A stretch of 64,000 nt of DNA, taken from NCBI RefSeq assembly GCF_036689865.1, contig NZ_JBAHUQ010000012.1, positions 93,907 through 157,906 on the forward strand, given 5' to 3'. Made by a program: the position numbers and the translations under genes. This DNA is from Magnetococcus sp. PR-3 (GTDB taxonomy: Bacteria; Pseudomonadota; Magnetococcia; Magnetococcales; Magnetococcaceae). The notes below the pieces were generated by a model. It was not told the origin of the DNA. It did no database searches and saw only the letters and a list, made by a program, of their open reading frames with translations. Shown here piece after piece: positions 10,022 to 20,700 of this stretch (position 1 is the first letter of the stretch; every line of letters begins with the position of its first letter).

Positions 10022-10328
10022 TCAAACCTCCTTCTCTTCATCGCCTAGAGATATTTTCAGACTACAAGAGGCACTGACAGTCTGTCATATATCTAATCCA
10101 ATATATTAGCAGACAGCTCCTCGCATTCACACAAAGGAGATCACGAAAACTCACAAAGTCTTATGATGTAAACTTATATCTTAAAACAATCGAAAAATGG
10201 GCGTAGAACATAGACACCTTATCCAATGTAAAATATTGAGTTCGACTCTAGACCTTTTTGCACCCACTTTTTTTGGAAAAACGGTCCAAACCTAGAAACA
10301 CATAAACCATTGATATTAAAAATCCTTG

Positions 10329-10362
10329 CCCGGTCTATTTTAGCGCTTCAAAACGGACCGGG
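10329..10362. repeat. Inverted repeat in the 10.02-10.50 kb gene-free stretch
   Basis: The 480 bp between the MHYT kinase and the tmRNA terminator contain no convincing gene. The one structured element is a palindrome with seven-base arms (CCCGGTC / GACCGGG) and an inner TTTT/AAAA pairing, giving an imperfect hairpin. There is no T-run after it on either strand, so it is more likely an operator or RNA structure than a terminator. Confidence 0.45.
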
Positions 10363-10499
10363 TCTGTTTTGGCCAGAGAAAGAGAGAGTATTCGGAGAGA
10401 TAAGGGCCAGAATTTGGCAGAGGCGGTCTGAAATGCTAACGGCTCCCCGCAGACAGTGAGTTACGCTATCCATTGGAATAATTGGCGAAATTAGGGCAC

Positions 10500-10525
10500 A
10501 AAAAAACCGTCGCAGAGGACGGTTT
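10500..10525 (-). terminator. Rho-independent terminator of tmRNA
   Basis: Read on the minus strand this is an eight-base-pair stem (AAACCGTC / GACGGTTT) with a six-base loop followed directly by a run of T. It lies about 30 bases past the CCA end of the tmRNA. Confidence 0.9.
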
Positions 10526-10556
10526 CTTGTCAGAGACAGGTTCTCTGGGACCTAAC

Positions 10557-10923
10557 TGGTGGAGGTGCCGGGAGTCGAACCCGGGTCCGCAATATGTATT
10601 AAGATAGAAGGAATTACGACCATTTTGCCAACCCTCCTGCTTTGTGGCGTTTCAGGCTGGCTGACCACAAAGCCCCCGTTACCTCGGAGAACTGGGTGTC
10701 CCTGGATTTCAACCGGCCTACACAATTCCGGCTTAACCCTGCTAAAAGCTTCTGTTGCCGGGTCCGGGTTCAGACCCCGCTAACGCAGACTGTTTTAGGC
10801 AGCTGCGAGAGCCGGAGCGTAGTGCTCGTCATTGGCAATTGTAAAAGTTGGTCCTTATACGTCGGTACCATTCCGGGCCGCCTTACTAGCCGTTCCATAC
10901 CCCGTCGAAGCCAGTTCACCCCC
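10557..10923 (-). ncRNA. ssrA: Transfer-messenger RNA, one-piece form
   Basis: About 367 nt. The 5' end (GGGGGTGAACTGGCTTCGAC) and the 3' end (GGTTCGACTCCCGGCACCTC then CACCA) form the alanyl tRNA-like domain with a seven-pair acceptor stem and an encoded CCA. The tag frame lies at 10798-10836: it starts GCC AAT GAC GAG and encodes ANDEHYAPALAAA, followed by a TAA stop at 10795-10797. The tag therefore ends in the degradation signal LAAA. With SmpB it rescues stalled ribosomes and marks the products for proteolysis. The gene is continuous and not circularly permuted, unlike the two-piece tmRNA of most Alphaproteobacteria. Confidence 0.97.
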
Positions 10924-10928
10924 ACAAG

Positions 10929-10960
10929 GCCTGAAAATATGCTATCAGGATATTTCAGGC
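10929..10960 (-). promoter_or_regulatory. Palindrome just upstream of tmRNA 5' end
   Basis: Two near-perfect inverted arms, GCCTGAAAATAT and ATATTTCAGGC, are separated by nine bases and begin only about six bases upstream of the mature tmRNA 5' end. The position covers the expected -10 region of the ssrA promoter, so it may be an operator or a structure in the precursor leader. No known repressor site is recognised. Confidence 0.4.
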
Positions 10961-11076
10961 TATCACTTTAAAGCATCATAGACAATCTCTAATCCATTCA
11001 TCACCCCAAGCCTGCCTGTGAAAAACCCCAAAATCAGTTTTTTTCATCCCTTGATATCGTTCACCCTTGCCCGTAG

Positions 11077-12363
<1,287 letters not shown>

Positions 12364-12398
12364 AGTTTGCACAAAAGCTAAGAAGACCCCCAAATTAT

Positions 12399-12434
12399 AA
12401 GCCCGGATCATCAGATCCGGGCTTAACTTTTTCT
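12399..12434 (+). terminator. Terminator of murA
   Basis: An eleven-base-pair stem (AAGCCCGGATC / GATCCGGGCTT) with a four-base loop, followed by AACTTTTTCT, 36 bases after the murA stop. Confidence 0.9.
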
Positions 12435-13124
12435 AAGTGTGCCGTTTAACCCTTAAACTTGGCAGAGCCCCACCCGCTTATTTCTATCTTCTGTATTGAA
12501 GAGATAGAGCAACACCGACCACCCGGAATACCACCTTATTTCAACAGCTTCACAATCCACATTGAAATACTTTCAACGGCATTTCGCGGTCATGGGTCGC
12601 ACCATGCATAGTCAATGGCAAGTAAGCCAACCTAAAAAACAGGAGATCATAAAACCCTCTGAGATGGATGGATACAGGGCCAAATATCAACGCTCCCCCT
12701 TCCCCATGAGAACAAACGCTGTTAGAGCTTTTCAGCCACTCGCCATTCAACCTCTTTGAGCGAAACAACCACGTTTCATCACTCGACGAGCCGCCTTCGA
12801 TCGTTACGCCCGAAAAATAAAACATGGTTCGATATGATCACCATGCATGCGGATAAAAACACAGAGCTCATCTTTTGAAACAAACATGGAACAGATAGAT
12901 TGGACAACCCTACCAACAAAAACGCCATTAAAAGAGAGAAGCCCCTAAGATTCATCACACCCAGTCTGTACTCATGGTGAATAGGGAGAGAAACTAAGGG
13001 TGAATATGTCAGGCTTTTAAAGTCATCTCTTGATCTATCATTTTTCTTTTGAGTATCGATCCAGCCCTCCGTACAATATGCCCCTTCGTAAATAGAACGT
13101 ATTTCTGACATAGACGGAATTTCC
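12435..13124. other. Gene-free stretch between murA and hisD
   Basis: About 690 bp. Short open frames exist on both strands, but none has a ribosome-binding site, a recognisable family or a plausible protein composition. The hisD promoter presumably lies in the last 100 bases. I see no tRNA, repeat or terminator-like hairpin. Confidence 0.5.
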
Positions 13125-14438
13125 ATGAGCGACCTGACCCTCACCACCCTGCGCACCACTGATACCGATTTTGAATCCCGTTTCAAGGATCTTATAACCT
13201 GGAACGCTGGAGACATGGCCGATATTGAAAGCCGGGTTGCGGCTATTATTGCGGATGTACGTCAACGTGGAGATGCTGCGGTTATTGAGTACAGCCACCG
13301 TTTTGACCGCATTGAGTTAACACCTGAAGGCATGGCGTTTACCGAAGCTGAGCTGGAAGATGCGCTGGCAAATGTACCAGAAGAGGTCTATAAAGCGCTG
13401 GAGTTAGCAGCACAGCGTATTTTTGACTACCACAGCTGGCAGCTCCCCCAGATGGGCATTCAAGAATTTATGGATTCTTCGGGTACGCTACTGGGGCAAC
13501 GGGTACAGGCTGTTAAAAAAGCCGGGCTATATGTTCCTGGTGGCTTGGCCAGCTACCCCTCCTCGGTACTGATGAATGCAATCCCCGCCAAAGTTGCTGG
13601 GGTTGAAGAGCTTGTTATGGTGGTCCCCACACCAGACAACCAGGTAAACCCCGCCATTTTAGCCGCAGCCAAATTGGCTGGGGTGGATAAGATTTTCCGT
13701 ATTGGTGGCGCGCAAGCTGTTGCTGCTATGGCCTATGGTACGGAGCAAGTACCCAGCGTAGATGTGATTGTGGGTCCAGGTAATATCTATGTGGCTACAG
13801 CCAAGCGACAGGTATATGGCAAAGTCGGTATTGATATGATTGCGGGGCCATCCGAAATTTTGGTGATTGCCGACAACCAAAACGACCCTAAATGGATTGC
13901 AGCAGACCTGCTCTCCCAAGCGGAACATGATACCGACGCCCAATCCATTTTGGTTACGGATGACGCCACGTTTGCTGAACAGGTTCGTCAGGCCATGGCA
14001 GAACACCTCAGCACCCTCTCCCGTTCTGAAATTGCCCATCAATCCATTACGGAACGTGGTGGTATTATTTTAGTCAAAGATCTTGAGGAAGGTGCGGCCA
14101 TTGCCTCCCGCGTTGCCCCCGAGCATTTGGAGCTGGCCGTGACCGATCCACGCCGTTTGATGCATAAAATTGATCATGCTGGTGCCATCTTCATGGGACG
14201 TCACACCCCCGAACCCATTGGGGATTATGTGGCTGGACCAAACCATGTATTGCCAACCAATGGAACGGCGCGTTTTTCCAGCCCACTGGGTGTGCATGAC
14301 TTTATTAAACGAACCAGTTTAATTGGATGCACCGCAGATTCATTTTCCAGCATTGGACCAGCAGCCTCAGCCTTAGCAGGTTCTGAAGGTTTGACAGCCC
14401 ATAAGCTGAGTGTGGATCTAAGGATGAAAAAGCCATAA
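13125..14438 (+). CDS. hisD: Histidinol dehydrogenase
   Basis: A 437-residue cytoplasmic zinc enzyme that oxidises histidinol to histidine with two NAD+ in the last two steps of histidine biosynthesis. Visible family marks are the PGGLASYPSSVLMNAIPAKV substrate/NAD region, the zinc ligands in LLSQAEHDTDAQSIL (Gln and His of the QxxH pair), the catalytic Glu-His in VAPEHLEL, and the C-terminal zinc-binding GVHDFIKR. Full length. It is not next to other his genes; a lone hisD is common. The CDGSH gene follows 82 bases later. Confidence 0.97.
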   Translation: MSDLTLTTLRTTDTDFESRFKDLITWNAGDMADIESRVAAIIADVRQRGDAAVIEYSHRFDRIELTPEGMAFTEAELEDALANVPEEVYKALELAAQRIFDYHSWQLPQMGIQEFMDSSGTLLGQRVQAVKKAGLYVPGGLASYPSSVLMNAIPAKVAGVEELVMVVPTPDNQVNPAILAAAKLAGVDKIFRIGGAQAVAAMAYGTEQVPSVDVIVGPGNIYVATAKRQVYGKVGIDMIAGPSEILVIADNQNDPKWIAADLLSQAEHDTDAQSILVTDDATFAEQVRQAMAEHLSTLSRSEIAHQSITERGGIILVKDLEEGAAIASRVAPEHLELAVTDPRRLMHKIDHAGAIFMGRHTPEPIGDYVAGPNHVLPTNGTARFSSPLGVHDFIKRTSLIGCTADSFSSIGPAASALAGSEGLTAHKLSVDLRMKKP

Positions 14439-14520
14439 CTGGGTAGAGGGTGCTCTGTACCTGCTAAAAACGCGCCCCGAACCCGCATCATCGCTCTGCG
14501 CGTAAACAGGAGGCTCTCTG

Positions 14521-14754
14521 ATGTATCCCCGATCCCCGATCAAAGCTACTTTGCCAGCGGGCAAACATGTGATCTGTCGATGTGGCCGCAGCAAACTGCA
14601 ACCTCACTGTGATGGTACCCACAAAGGGAGCGGTATGATGCCTGAGGTTATTCTATTGGAAACCGAGCAACAGGTTGCGGTTTGTCGCTGCGGTAAAAGC
14701 ACCAAATTTCCATTTTGTGATGGCACCCACCGAGATTTAACAGAACCCCTCTAA
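14521..14754 (+). CDS. CDGSH-type iron-sulfur protein, two domains
   Basis: A 77-residue protein with two copies of the zf-CDGSH [2Fe-2S] motif: CRCGRSKLQPHCDGTHKG near the N-terminus and CRCGKSTKFPFCDGTH near the C-terminus. In each, three Cys and one His bind a [2Fe-2S] cluster (mitoNEET type). Bacterial members act as small soluble redox or Fe-S transfer proteins; the partner here is unknown. It lies downstream of hisD with a good Shine-Dalgarno (AGGAGG) and ends in a strong terminator. Confidence 0.93.
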   Translation: MYPRSPIKATLPAGKHVICRCGRSKLQPHCDGTHKGSGMMPEVILLETEQQVAVCRCGKSTKFPFCDGTHRDLTEPL

Positions 14755-14797
14755 AAAAAAGCCAAGCCCCCTCTAAGTGAGGGGGCTTGGCTTTTTA
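14753..14797. terminator. Bidirectional terminator
   Basis: A thirteen-base-pair stem (GCCAAGCCCCCTC / GAGGGGGCTTGGC) with an A-run before and a T-run after. It serves the CDGSH gene on the plus strand and the convergent GNAT operon on the minus strand. Confidence 0.92.
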
Positions 14798-14816
14798 CAC
14801 AAGCGCGTTGTCTATA

Positions 14817-15263
14817 CTAAAGCTGCTTCATCATGGCGACCAGCTCTGTCCCCATCCACCCCATGCGTTGAAAAAAAGCCAGCGTCGCGCCATTATTTTG
14901 ATCGACCACTAACCGCAATTGCGACAACCCCTGCGCTTTAGCCTCCTGCTCTAGCGCTTGCAATAACAGATGGCCAAGTCCTTGGTCCCGGTGGCTCTGT
15001 GCAATGACCACATCTTCAACAATACCAACTGCCCCGCCCTCCGAAGAGGAGACGATACTCTGCAAAGAGCACATCCCCACAACTTGATACTGATCTTCAA
15101 TCACCAGCAAACACGCGTTCGGGGTTTGAAGTAGTAAGAGCAACCCCTGTCTCTGGGTGGGGGCATCGAATTGAAAATCAACTTCCATGGCAAACAACTG
15201 TTCAAGCAGCGTTACCAGGGCATCCAAATCCCCTCGTCTAGCATGGCGCACAATGGGTTTCAT
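14817..15263 (-). CDS. GNAT family N-acetyltransferase
   Basis: A roughly 148-residue acetyl-CoA-dependent acetyltransferase. The family fold is visible: the N-terminal VRHARRGDLDALVTLLEQLF, and the acetyl-CoA loop QSHRDQGLGHLLLQALEQEA matching the Q/RxxGxG/A motif. I prefer the ATG at 15263, which has a GGA eight bases upstream; a GTG at 15269 overlapping the previous stop is also possible. It is the last gene of the minus-strand signalling operon, so it might acetylate a signalling component, but the substrate is unknown. Confidence 0.88.
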   Translation of the reverse strand: MKPIVRHARRGDLDALVTLLEQLFAMEVDFQFDAPTQRQGLLLLLQTPNACLLVIEDQYQVVGMCSLQSIVSSSEGGAVGIVEDVVIAQSHRDQGLGHLLLQALEQEAKAQGLSQLRLVVDQNNGATLAFFQRMGWMGTELVAMMKQL

Positions 15264-15268
15264 AACCA

Positions 15269-15655
15269 CTATCCAAAAAGTTTAGCCAGGGTACCTTGCA
15301 GTTGAGCTTCCATCTCCTGCGGCCCAAGATCTTTACGTATCCAGTCCATAGCACCTGCAACCAAGCAGTCATCAACCACACTATTGCGCGGTCCTGGTAC
15401 AGATGAAAGCATAATAACAATACGGTCTGAACCGGCGTTCATGACCTGATTTAGGGCATCCAATCCACTCATAGTCGGCATATGATAGTCCAGCAACATA
15501 AAGTCAGGATGGTGCTGATCGTAGAGAATGGCCGCATCACCACCGTCTTCTCCTTCGGCAACAACAATTACACCCTGCGCTTCTAAAAGGGACATCACGA
15601 GGGACCGCATATTTGCATCATCATCGACAACAACAGCTTTTAAGGGCTTGTTCAT
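15269..15655 (-). CDS. Single-domain response regulator (CheY-like)
   Basis: A 128-residue receiver domain with no output domain. The acidic pair (VVVDDDANM), the phospho-acceptor Asp56 in LLDYHMPTMSG, Ser in MLSSVP and Lys in IRKDLG are all present. The sequence is close to the CheY/CheB receiver type. In this operon it would act as a phosphate carrier or sink for the upstream MASE1-CHASE kinase. Confidence 0.92.
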   Translation of the reverse strand: MNKPLKAVVVDDDANMRSLVMSLLEAQGVIVVAEGEDGGDAAILYDQHHPDFMLLDYHMPTMSGLDALNQVMNAGSDRIVIMLSSVPGPRNSVVDDCLVAGAMDWIRKDLGPQEMEAQLQGTLAKLFG

Positions 15656-15692
15656 GGCATTCTCCTTTTCAGTTTGGACCCGTTACAACCCC

Positions 15693-17363
15693 TTAAGTTT
15701 GATCTGGGTCGACAAAAAGTGAGACCAGATTACGCCCACCATTTTTAGCCACATAAAGCGCCTGATCCGCATGATCATTTAATTCAGAAGGGGATTGAGT
15801 GGCTGGGAATGTTGCAACACCACAGGAGAATGTTTTGGTAAAAACCGCATCCCCTTCCTGATGTTCAATACGGGAGAAGGCCTCGCGCAAATCATTGAGT
15901 AGCCTCATGGCCGTATCCTGGTCGGTATCCATAAGGATTACGGCAAACTCTTCCCCCCCAAACCGACCAACAATATCGGTATTACGCAAGCGCTGTTTTA
16001 GCAAACGGGCCAAGCTCTTAATCACCCGATCCCCACAAGGGTGGCCATAGGTATCATTCACCTTTTTAAAATGATCGATATCCAACATGGCAAACGCCAG
16101 CTCGCCATGTTGCCGTCGTGCGCGTTCGACCTCCTGAATTAATCGCTCTTTGGTTGTCGTATGGTTAAACAACCCGGTCAGGCCATCCCTCACCATCATG
16201 GAACGTAATTTACGGGTGCGTTTAATCCGTGCAACCACAGAAGAGATCAGATGATCAGGCTGAATAGGCTTGGTGAGAAAATCATCGCCCCCCAGGTTCA
16301 GGGCCTCCAACTGTTTTTCCAGGTTTTTTTCACCAGATAAATAGACAATAGGAATACTTAAAAAGGCTTCCTGCTGACGAATAACCGAGGCAACTTCAAA
16401 CCCATTACACTGGGGCATATAAAGGTCCATCAATACCAAGTCAGGCTGAAAAGCTTCTAAATTCTCCATCACAGTCATAGGGTCCAACACCACACAGGTT
16501 TCCATACCAGCCCCTTGAAGAATAAGGGCAAAATACTCAGCCAGGGATCTTGAATCCTCAACAATCATAATGCGGTTTCGTTGGGCATCGCTTATGGCGG
16601 TATAGGTATCCAGCAAATCCACCAAACGGTGGGTGTCTACCGGTTTTTCAAAGTAGGCAACCCCACCACTACGCACCGCCTCAAGCCGAGCCTGCATATT
16701 GTGCTCAACGGATAAAAAGATTACCGGTAAAGGTGCCTCTCTACCCATTTGTATCTGTTGCATGGCTTCGGTACCACGGCCATCAGGCAATAGAATATCC
16801 ATAATGACCAGTGCGGGCTCTTTGTTTTGCATGGCAGCTTTAAAATCTGTTATATTTTCAAACAGATCAATACCAAACCCATAGTATTCCAGCTGCTTTT
16901 TTAGCTCTTTTGACAGCGCATCATCATCATCGACCAAATAGATTGAGCGGTTATTTTTTAAAGGGGTCTTCACTTCAGCCGCTTGGGAAATCAGCGAGGG
17001 TTTTTCCACCTCTAAATTTTCCTTAACCCCTTCAATGATATGTTTAAGTAGATCCAGCCCCCGCTGTACGCCCTGAATTTGAGTCTGGGCAGGTTGCTCA
17101 ACGGCAGAGAGCCATGCTTTAAGCCTTTTTTCCACATGCCGGGCACGCTCTCCGACCTCTTCCAACCCAAACGAGCCTGCAGAGCCCGCCATGGTGTGCA
17201 CCATACGGTGCAGCTCCACCAAGCCATCCTGGTTATGGGAATTAGCCTGAAAAGCCTGCCACGCTTGATCAATCTCTTGCCATTTTTCAGGCAGCTTCAA
17301 GGTGTAGTCTCTTCGAGAACTCTGCAGCTTCTCTAAAAAGGCCTGTTGCTTATCACTACTCAT
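15693..17363 (-). CDS. Hpt-REC-REC-GGDEF diguanylate cyclase
   Basis: A 556-residue cytoplasmic protein linking a phosphorelay to cyclic-di-GMP. Domains in order: Hpt with His56 in VHTMAGSAGSFG; receiver 1 with Asp189 in IMDILLPDGRG; receiver 2 with Asp313 in LMDLYMPQCNG; then GGDEF with an intact GGEEF motif (about 469-473). An RNTD inhibitory I-site lies five residues before it, so product feedback is expected. The arrangement is like PleD, with an added Hpt. It sits between two single receivers in one operon and is the likely output of the MASE1-CHASE hybrid kinase. Confidence 0.93.
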   Translation of the reverse strand: MSSDKQQAFLEKLQSSRRDYTLKLPEKWQEIDQAWQAFQANSHNQDGLVELHRMVHTMAGSAGSFGLEEVGERARHVEKRLKAWLSAVEQPAQTQIQGVQRGLDLLKHIIEGVKENLEVEKPSLISQAAEVKTPLKNNRSIYLVDDDDALSKELKKQLEYYGFGIDLFENITDFKAAMQNKEPALVIMDILLPDGRGTEAMQQIQMGREAPLPVIFLSVEHNMQARLEAVRSGGVAYFEKPVDTHRLVDLLDTYTAISDAQRNRIMIVEDSRSLAEYFALILQGAGMETCVVLDPMTVMENLEAFQPDLVLMDLYMPQCNGFEVASVIRQQEAFLSIPIVYLSGEKNLEKQLEALNLGGDDFLTKPIQPDHLISSVVARIKRTRKLRSMMVRDGLTGLFNHTTTKERLIQEVERARRQHGELAFAMLDIDHFKKVNDTYGHPCGDRVIKSLARLLKQRLRNTDIVGRFGGEEFAVILMDTDQDTAMRLLNDLREAFSRIEHQEGDAVFTKTFSCGVATFPATQSPSELNDHADQALYVAKNGGRNLVSLFVDPDQT

Positions 17364-17375
17364 GCATCCAATCCC

Positions 17376-17771
17376 TTATGACACGGAGCCGTTGGCATCC
17401 CATATCTGGCGCACACGATCGGCCAGTGTCATGGGATCAAAAGGTTTGGTGATTACATCAATGGCCCCTAAAGCTTTATACTCAGCTATTTCTTGGGGTT
17501 GAACTTTGGCGGTCATAAAAATAACGGGCAGCGACTGCATTTCAGGCATGGCTTTTACCTGTTGAAGCGCGGTTGGGCCATCCATAATAGGCATCATCAC
17601 ATCGAGCAACAATAAATCAGGCTTAAAGTCGATCACCTGCTCAACCACAGCCTGCCCATGTTCACAGCTTTGTATGGTAAATCCCCCCATAGCTTCCAAC
17701 GCCATAATGGCCACATCACGGATATCCTCATCATCTTCCGCATAAAGAATGCGTTCCAATTGTCTAGCCAT
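17376..17771 (-). CDS. Single-domain response regulator
   Basis: A 131-residue receiver. The acidic patch YAEDDEDIRD, phospho-acceptor Asp57 in LLLDVMMPIMDG, Thr in FMTAKV and Lys in ITKPFDP are present. It overlaps the 3' end of the upstream hybrid kinase by eight bases and precedes the Hpt-REC-REC-GGDEF gene by 12 bases, so it is co-translated with both. Probably an intermediate phosphate carrier. Confidence 0.93.
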   Translation of the reverse strand: MARQLERILYAEDDEDIRDVAIMALEAMGGFTIQSCEHGQAVVEQVIDFKPDLLLLDVMMPIMDGPTALQQVKAMPEMQSLPVIFMTAKVQPQEIAEYKALGAIDVITKPFDPMTLADRVRQIWDANGSVS

Positions 17772-20700
17772 CTTCAGCTTCTCCCTGGGTCGTCGTGGGC
17801 TTTATTGCTTGCCCAACCACCTGTTCAATGGTGCGAACAAGTGTATCGTTACTGGTACGGGACTTGACCAAAGCCGCGCTAATCTGTTGTGACATATCCT
17901 GCTGGAGATCTTCACCAGAAAAAACCACCACAGGAATACTCTCGGCCCCTTTTTGCAGCATAGGCAGAAGATCAGTACCTTGTCCATCGGGCAATGTCAT
18001 ATCCAGCAAGACCAAGTCATACTTTTTGCTAGAAAGTGCTTCTTTTGCTTCAGAAAGAGAGCCAACCCCAACCATATGGGCCAGCGGTTCCAACATCACC
18101 TCAACAACCTGCCGTAGTGCGGGATCATCCTCGACATGAAGAATGGTCACTTTTTCCCGGTTTTTATACCTAGCCTGCTCAATAGCATGCATAAGCCGCT
18201 TTTCATCAATGGGCTTATTCAGCCAGTCCACCACCTCTAAGGCACTGCCATCTAGAGCCTGATGCGCTTGATCAACCCATGCTGAGACCACAATAACCGG
18301 TAAATGCTCCCACCTGGGATCTTTCCTCAGCTCCTGAAGAAGTGAAAGACCATGTTGATCCGGCAACATAAGGTCCAAGGTTAAAGCTGAAAAAGTATGT
18401 TGAAGAAGTAGTACTTTGGCCTCAGCCGCTGTTTGTGCAACATCCACCTGATAGCCTTCGTTTGCCAACAACATGGCCAAAACACGACCAATATCACGAT
18501 CATCTTCACAGACCAGAATCCGAGCCCCCGCAGAGGCTTGGTCAAGTTCTGGAGGAAGGTCAGAGACCTGATTATGTTTAGGCAACGTGAAGAAAAAAGA
18601 GGTACCTTTACCCTCTTCACTTTCAAAATTCAGCACTCCACCCATACGCTCGACAATTAACTTGCAGATCGCCAGCCCTAACCCCGTTCCACCTTGTTGC
18701 CGGGTATCGCCAGAATCCGCTTGAGAGAATTTATCAAAGATATGGGGTTTAAAAGCGTCGGGGATCCCAATACCGTGGTCCACGACCTGAATGAGCCAAT
18801 TGCTCTTGTGCGAAGAAAGCATCACTTCAACTTGACCTTGAGGTGGCGAAAATTTCACAGCATTTGAGATCAAGTTTGCCATCACTTGCGCAAACCGATC
18901 ACTATCAACCACCCCGATCGCTTCAGGCATATCTTCCACCAGCTTCAACTCAACCTCATGCTTCTCCCCATACCCCCGGTTGGTTTCCACAGCTTGATAT
19001 ATGAGAGGTGAAATGGCTTGTTGCTCCATCTTGAAGGCCATTTTACCCGCCTCCATTTTTTCCACATCCAAAATATCATTAATCAACCGAACCAACCGCT
19101 CGCAGTTACGATGCGCCACACTGATCAAGGAAGCAGCCTTCAGGGGAAGCTCTCCAGCCACCCCTCCTTTAATCAACCCTAAGGAGCCCTGAATGGAGGT
19201 TAACGGAGTACGCAGCTCATGACTGACCGTTGAGACAAACTCATTTTTCAGTTTTTCACTCCGTTTGCGTTCACGAATATCGTGCAGAATACCGGTAAAA
19301 ATACGCCGGTTGGCCATGGGTACATCACTCACGGAGAGTTCAAGAGGAATAAGCTCTCCCGCTTTGGTTAACCCTTCAACTTCGCGAACCGAGCCAATAA
19401 TTTTTGCATCACCTGTGGTTCTGTAGTTATGCAGATAACCATCATGACTCTCCCGATGGGGGGCAGGCATGAGCATTTTGACATTCTGCCCGATCATCTC
19501 CTCTTCGGTATAACCAAACAGCGTACTAACCGCTGCGTTTGCACTTTCAATATGTCCCATTTCATCAATGGTGATAATCGCTTCAACCGCTGTTTGAAAA
19601 ATGGCCGATAATCGGGATTCGCTATCCTTTAACTGGGCTGTACGCTCTTCAACCAGCTGTTCAATACGAACATTACGACTGGTTAGCAACAACAGGAATA
19701 ACCCCAGCAATGTGACGGTAAACAGGCCTGACAATAGAGTTAACTGCGGGTAGGAGCTGCTAAACAGATCCTGATAATGCTGGCTGCCCGCAAACTGGAT
19801 TTTCCATGATCGCCCCCCAACGCTATAGGGGAATGACCACTGCAGCTCACTGTCGGATACCACTGTCTGGAAATTGGGTGTTTGGTAGAGCTCTTGTTGT
19901 GCTGGCTTTGCAGAAAGGTCAATCAAACGAAATTCCACCCCCTCCCTGGGCAGATCTCTGAAGCCCTTTTCCAGCATATCCCCAATCCTAAACACCCCGA
20001 GTGCAAACCCCCTTAACGTCACTTGACGTGTCTCTTCACGGGTTGGTTCTACCCCTTTTTGATAGACAGGATAGAACACCAAAAAACCTGACTGGCTGCC
20101 TTTATCCTGTACCAGTTGAATTCGAGCAGAGGCCACCATCTTTCCTGTATCCCGAGCCTTCTCTAAGGCCTGACGACGGACGGGACTAGAACCCAGGTCA
20201 AACCCTAAAGCGGTCTTATTCATTTCGTAAGGTAGTGCATAATAGACGGGATAATAAATATCAGACGTTGGTGCCTTCACCATTTTGCCCTCAGCATTCC
20301 GAGCACGAATCATAAAATCGTGCATACCCTGAACCTGGGCAGCCTCTTCATAAGCTTGACGCTCTGCATGGGGTACCTCAGGCACCCATTCCAGGGCCTG
20401 TATACCTGGGAAAGCAAGCAATGCATGGGATGTAAACGCCTTAAACTCCTGATGAGAAACATAATCAGAGCTCGCATAAAGCCGTTCAATAGCATGAACA
20501 AAATCTAAATACCCTTGAATATTCACCTCTAAAGCATGGGCCAAATGTTCAGATTGAATTTGAAACTCGAGCTTTACACGGGTTTTATCCCACTCAACAA
20601 CCCGTTGATAAAGAACCACCATCAGAAGGGAAGCACACACCAAAGGGATCGCCACGGTATATCGACGCGGTTGCCAAACCTGAGCAGGTTTGCCCCAAAA

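Noticed and set aside
10559..10971. Open frames and a possible tRNA-Ala at the tmRNA locus
   Set aside because: The tRNA-like sequence is the 3' half of tmRNA; the frames across it are by-products of the RNA gene.
12550..12825. Small open frames between murA and hisD
   Set aside because: No ribosome-binding site, no family likeness, and similar frames occur on both strands.
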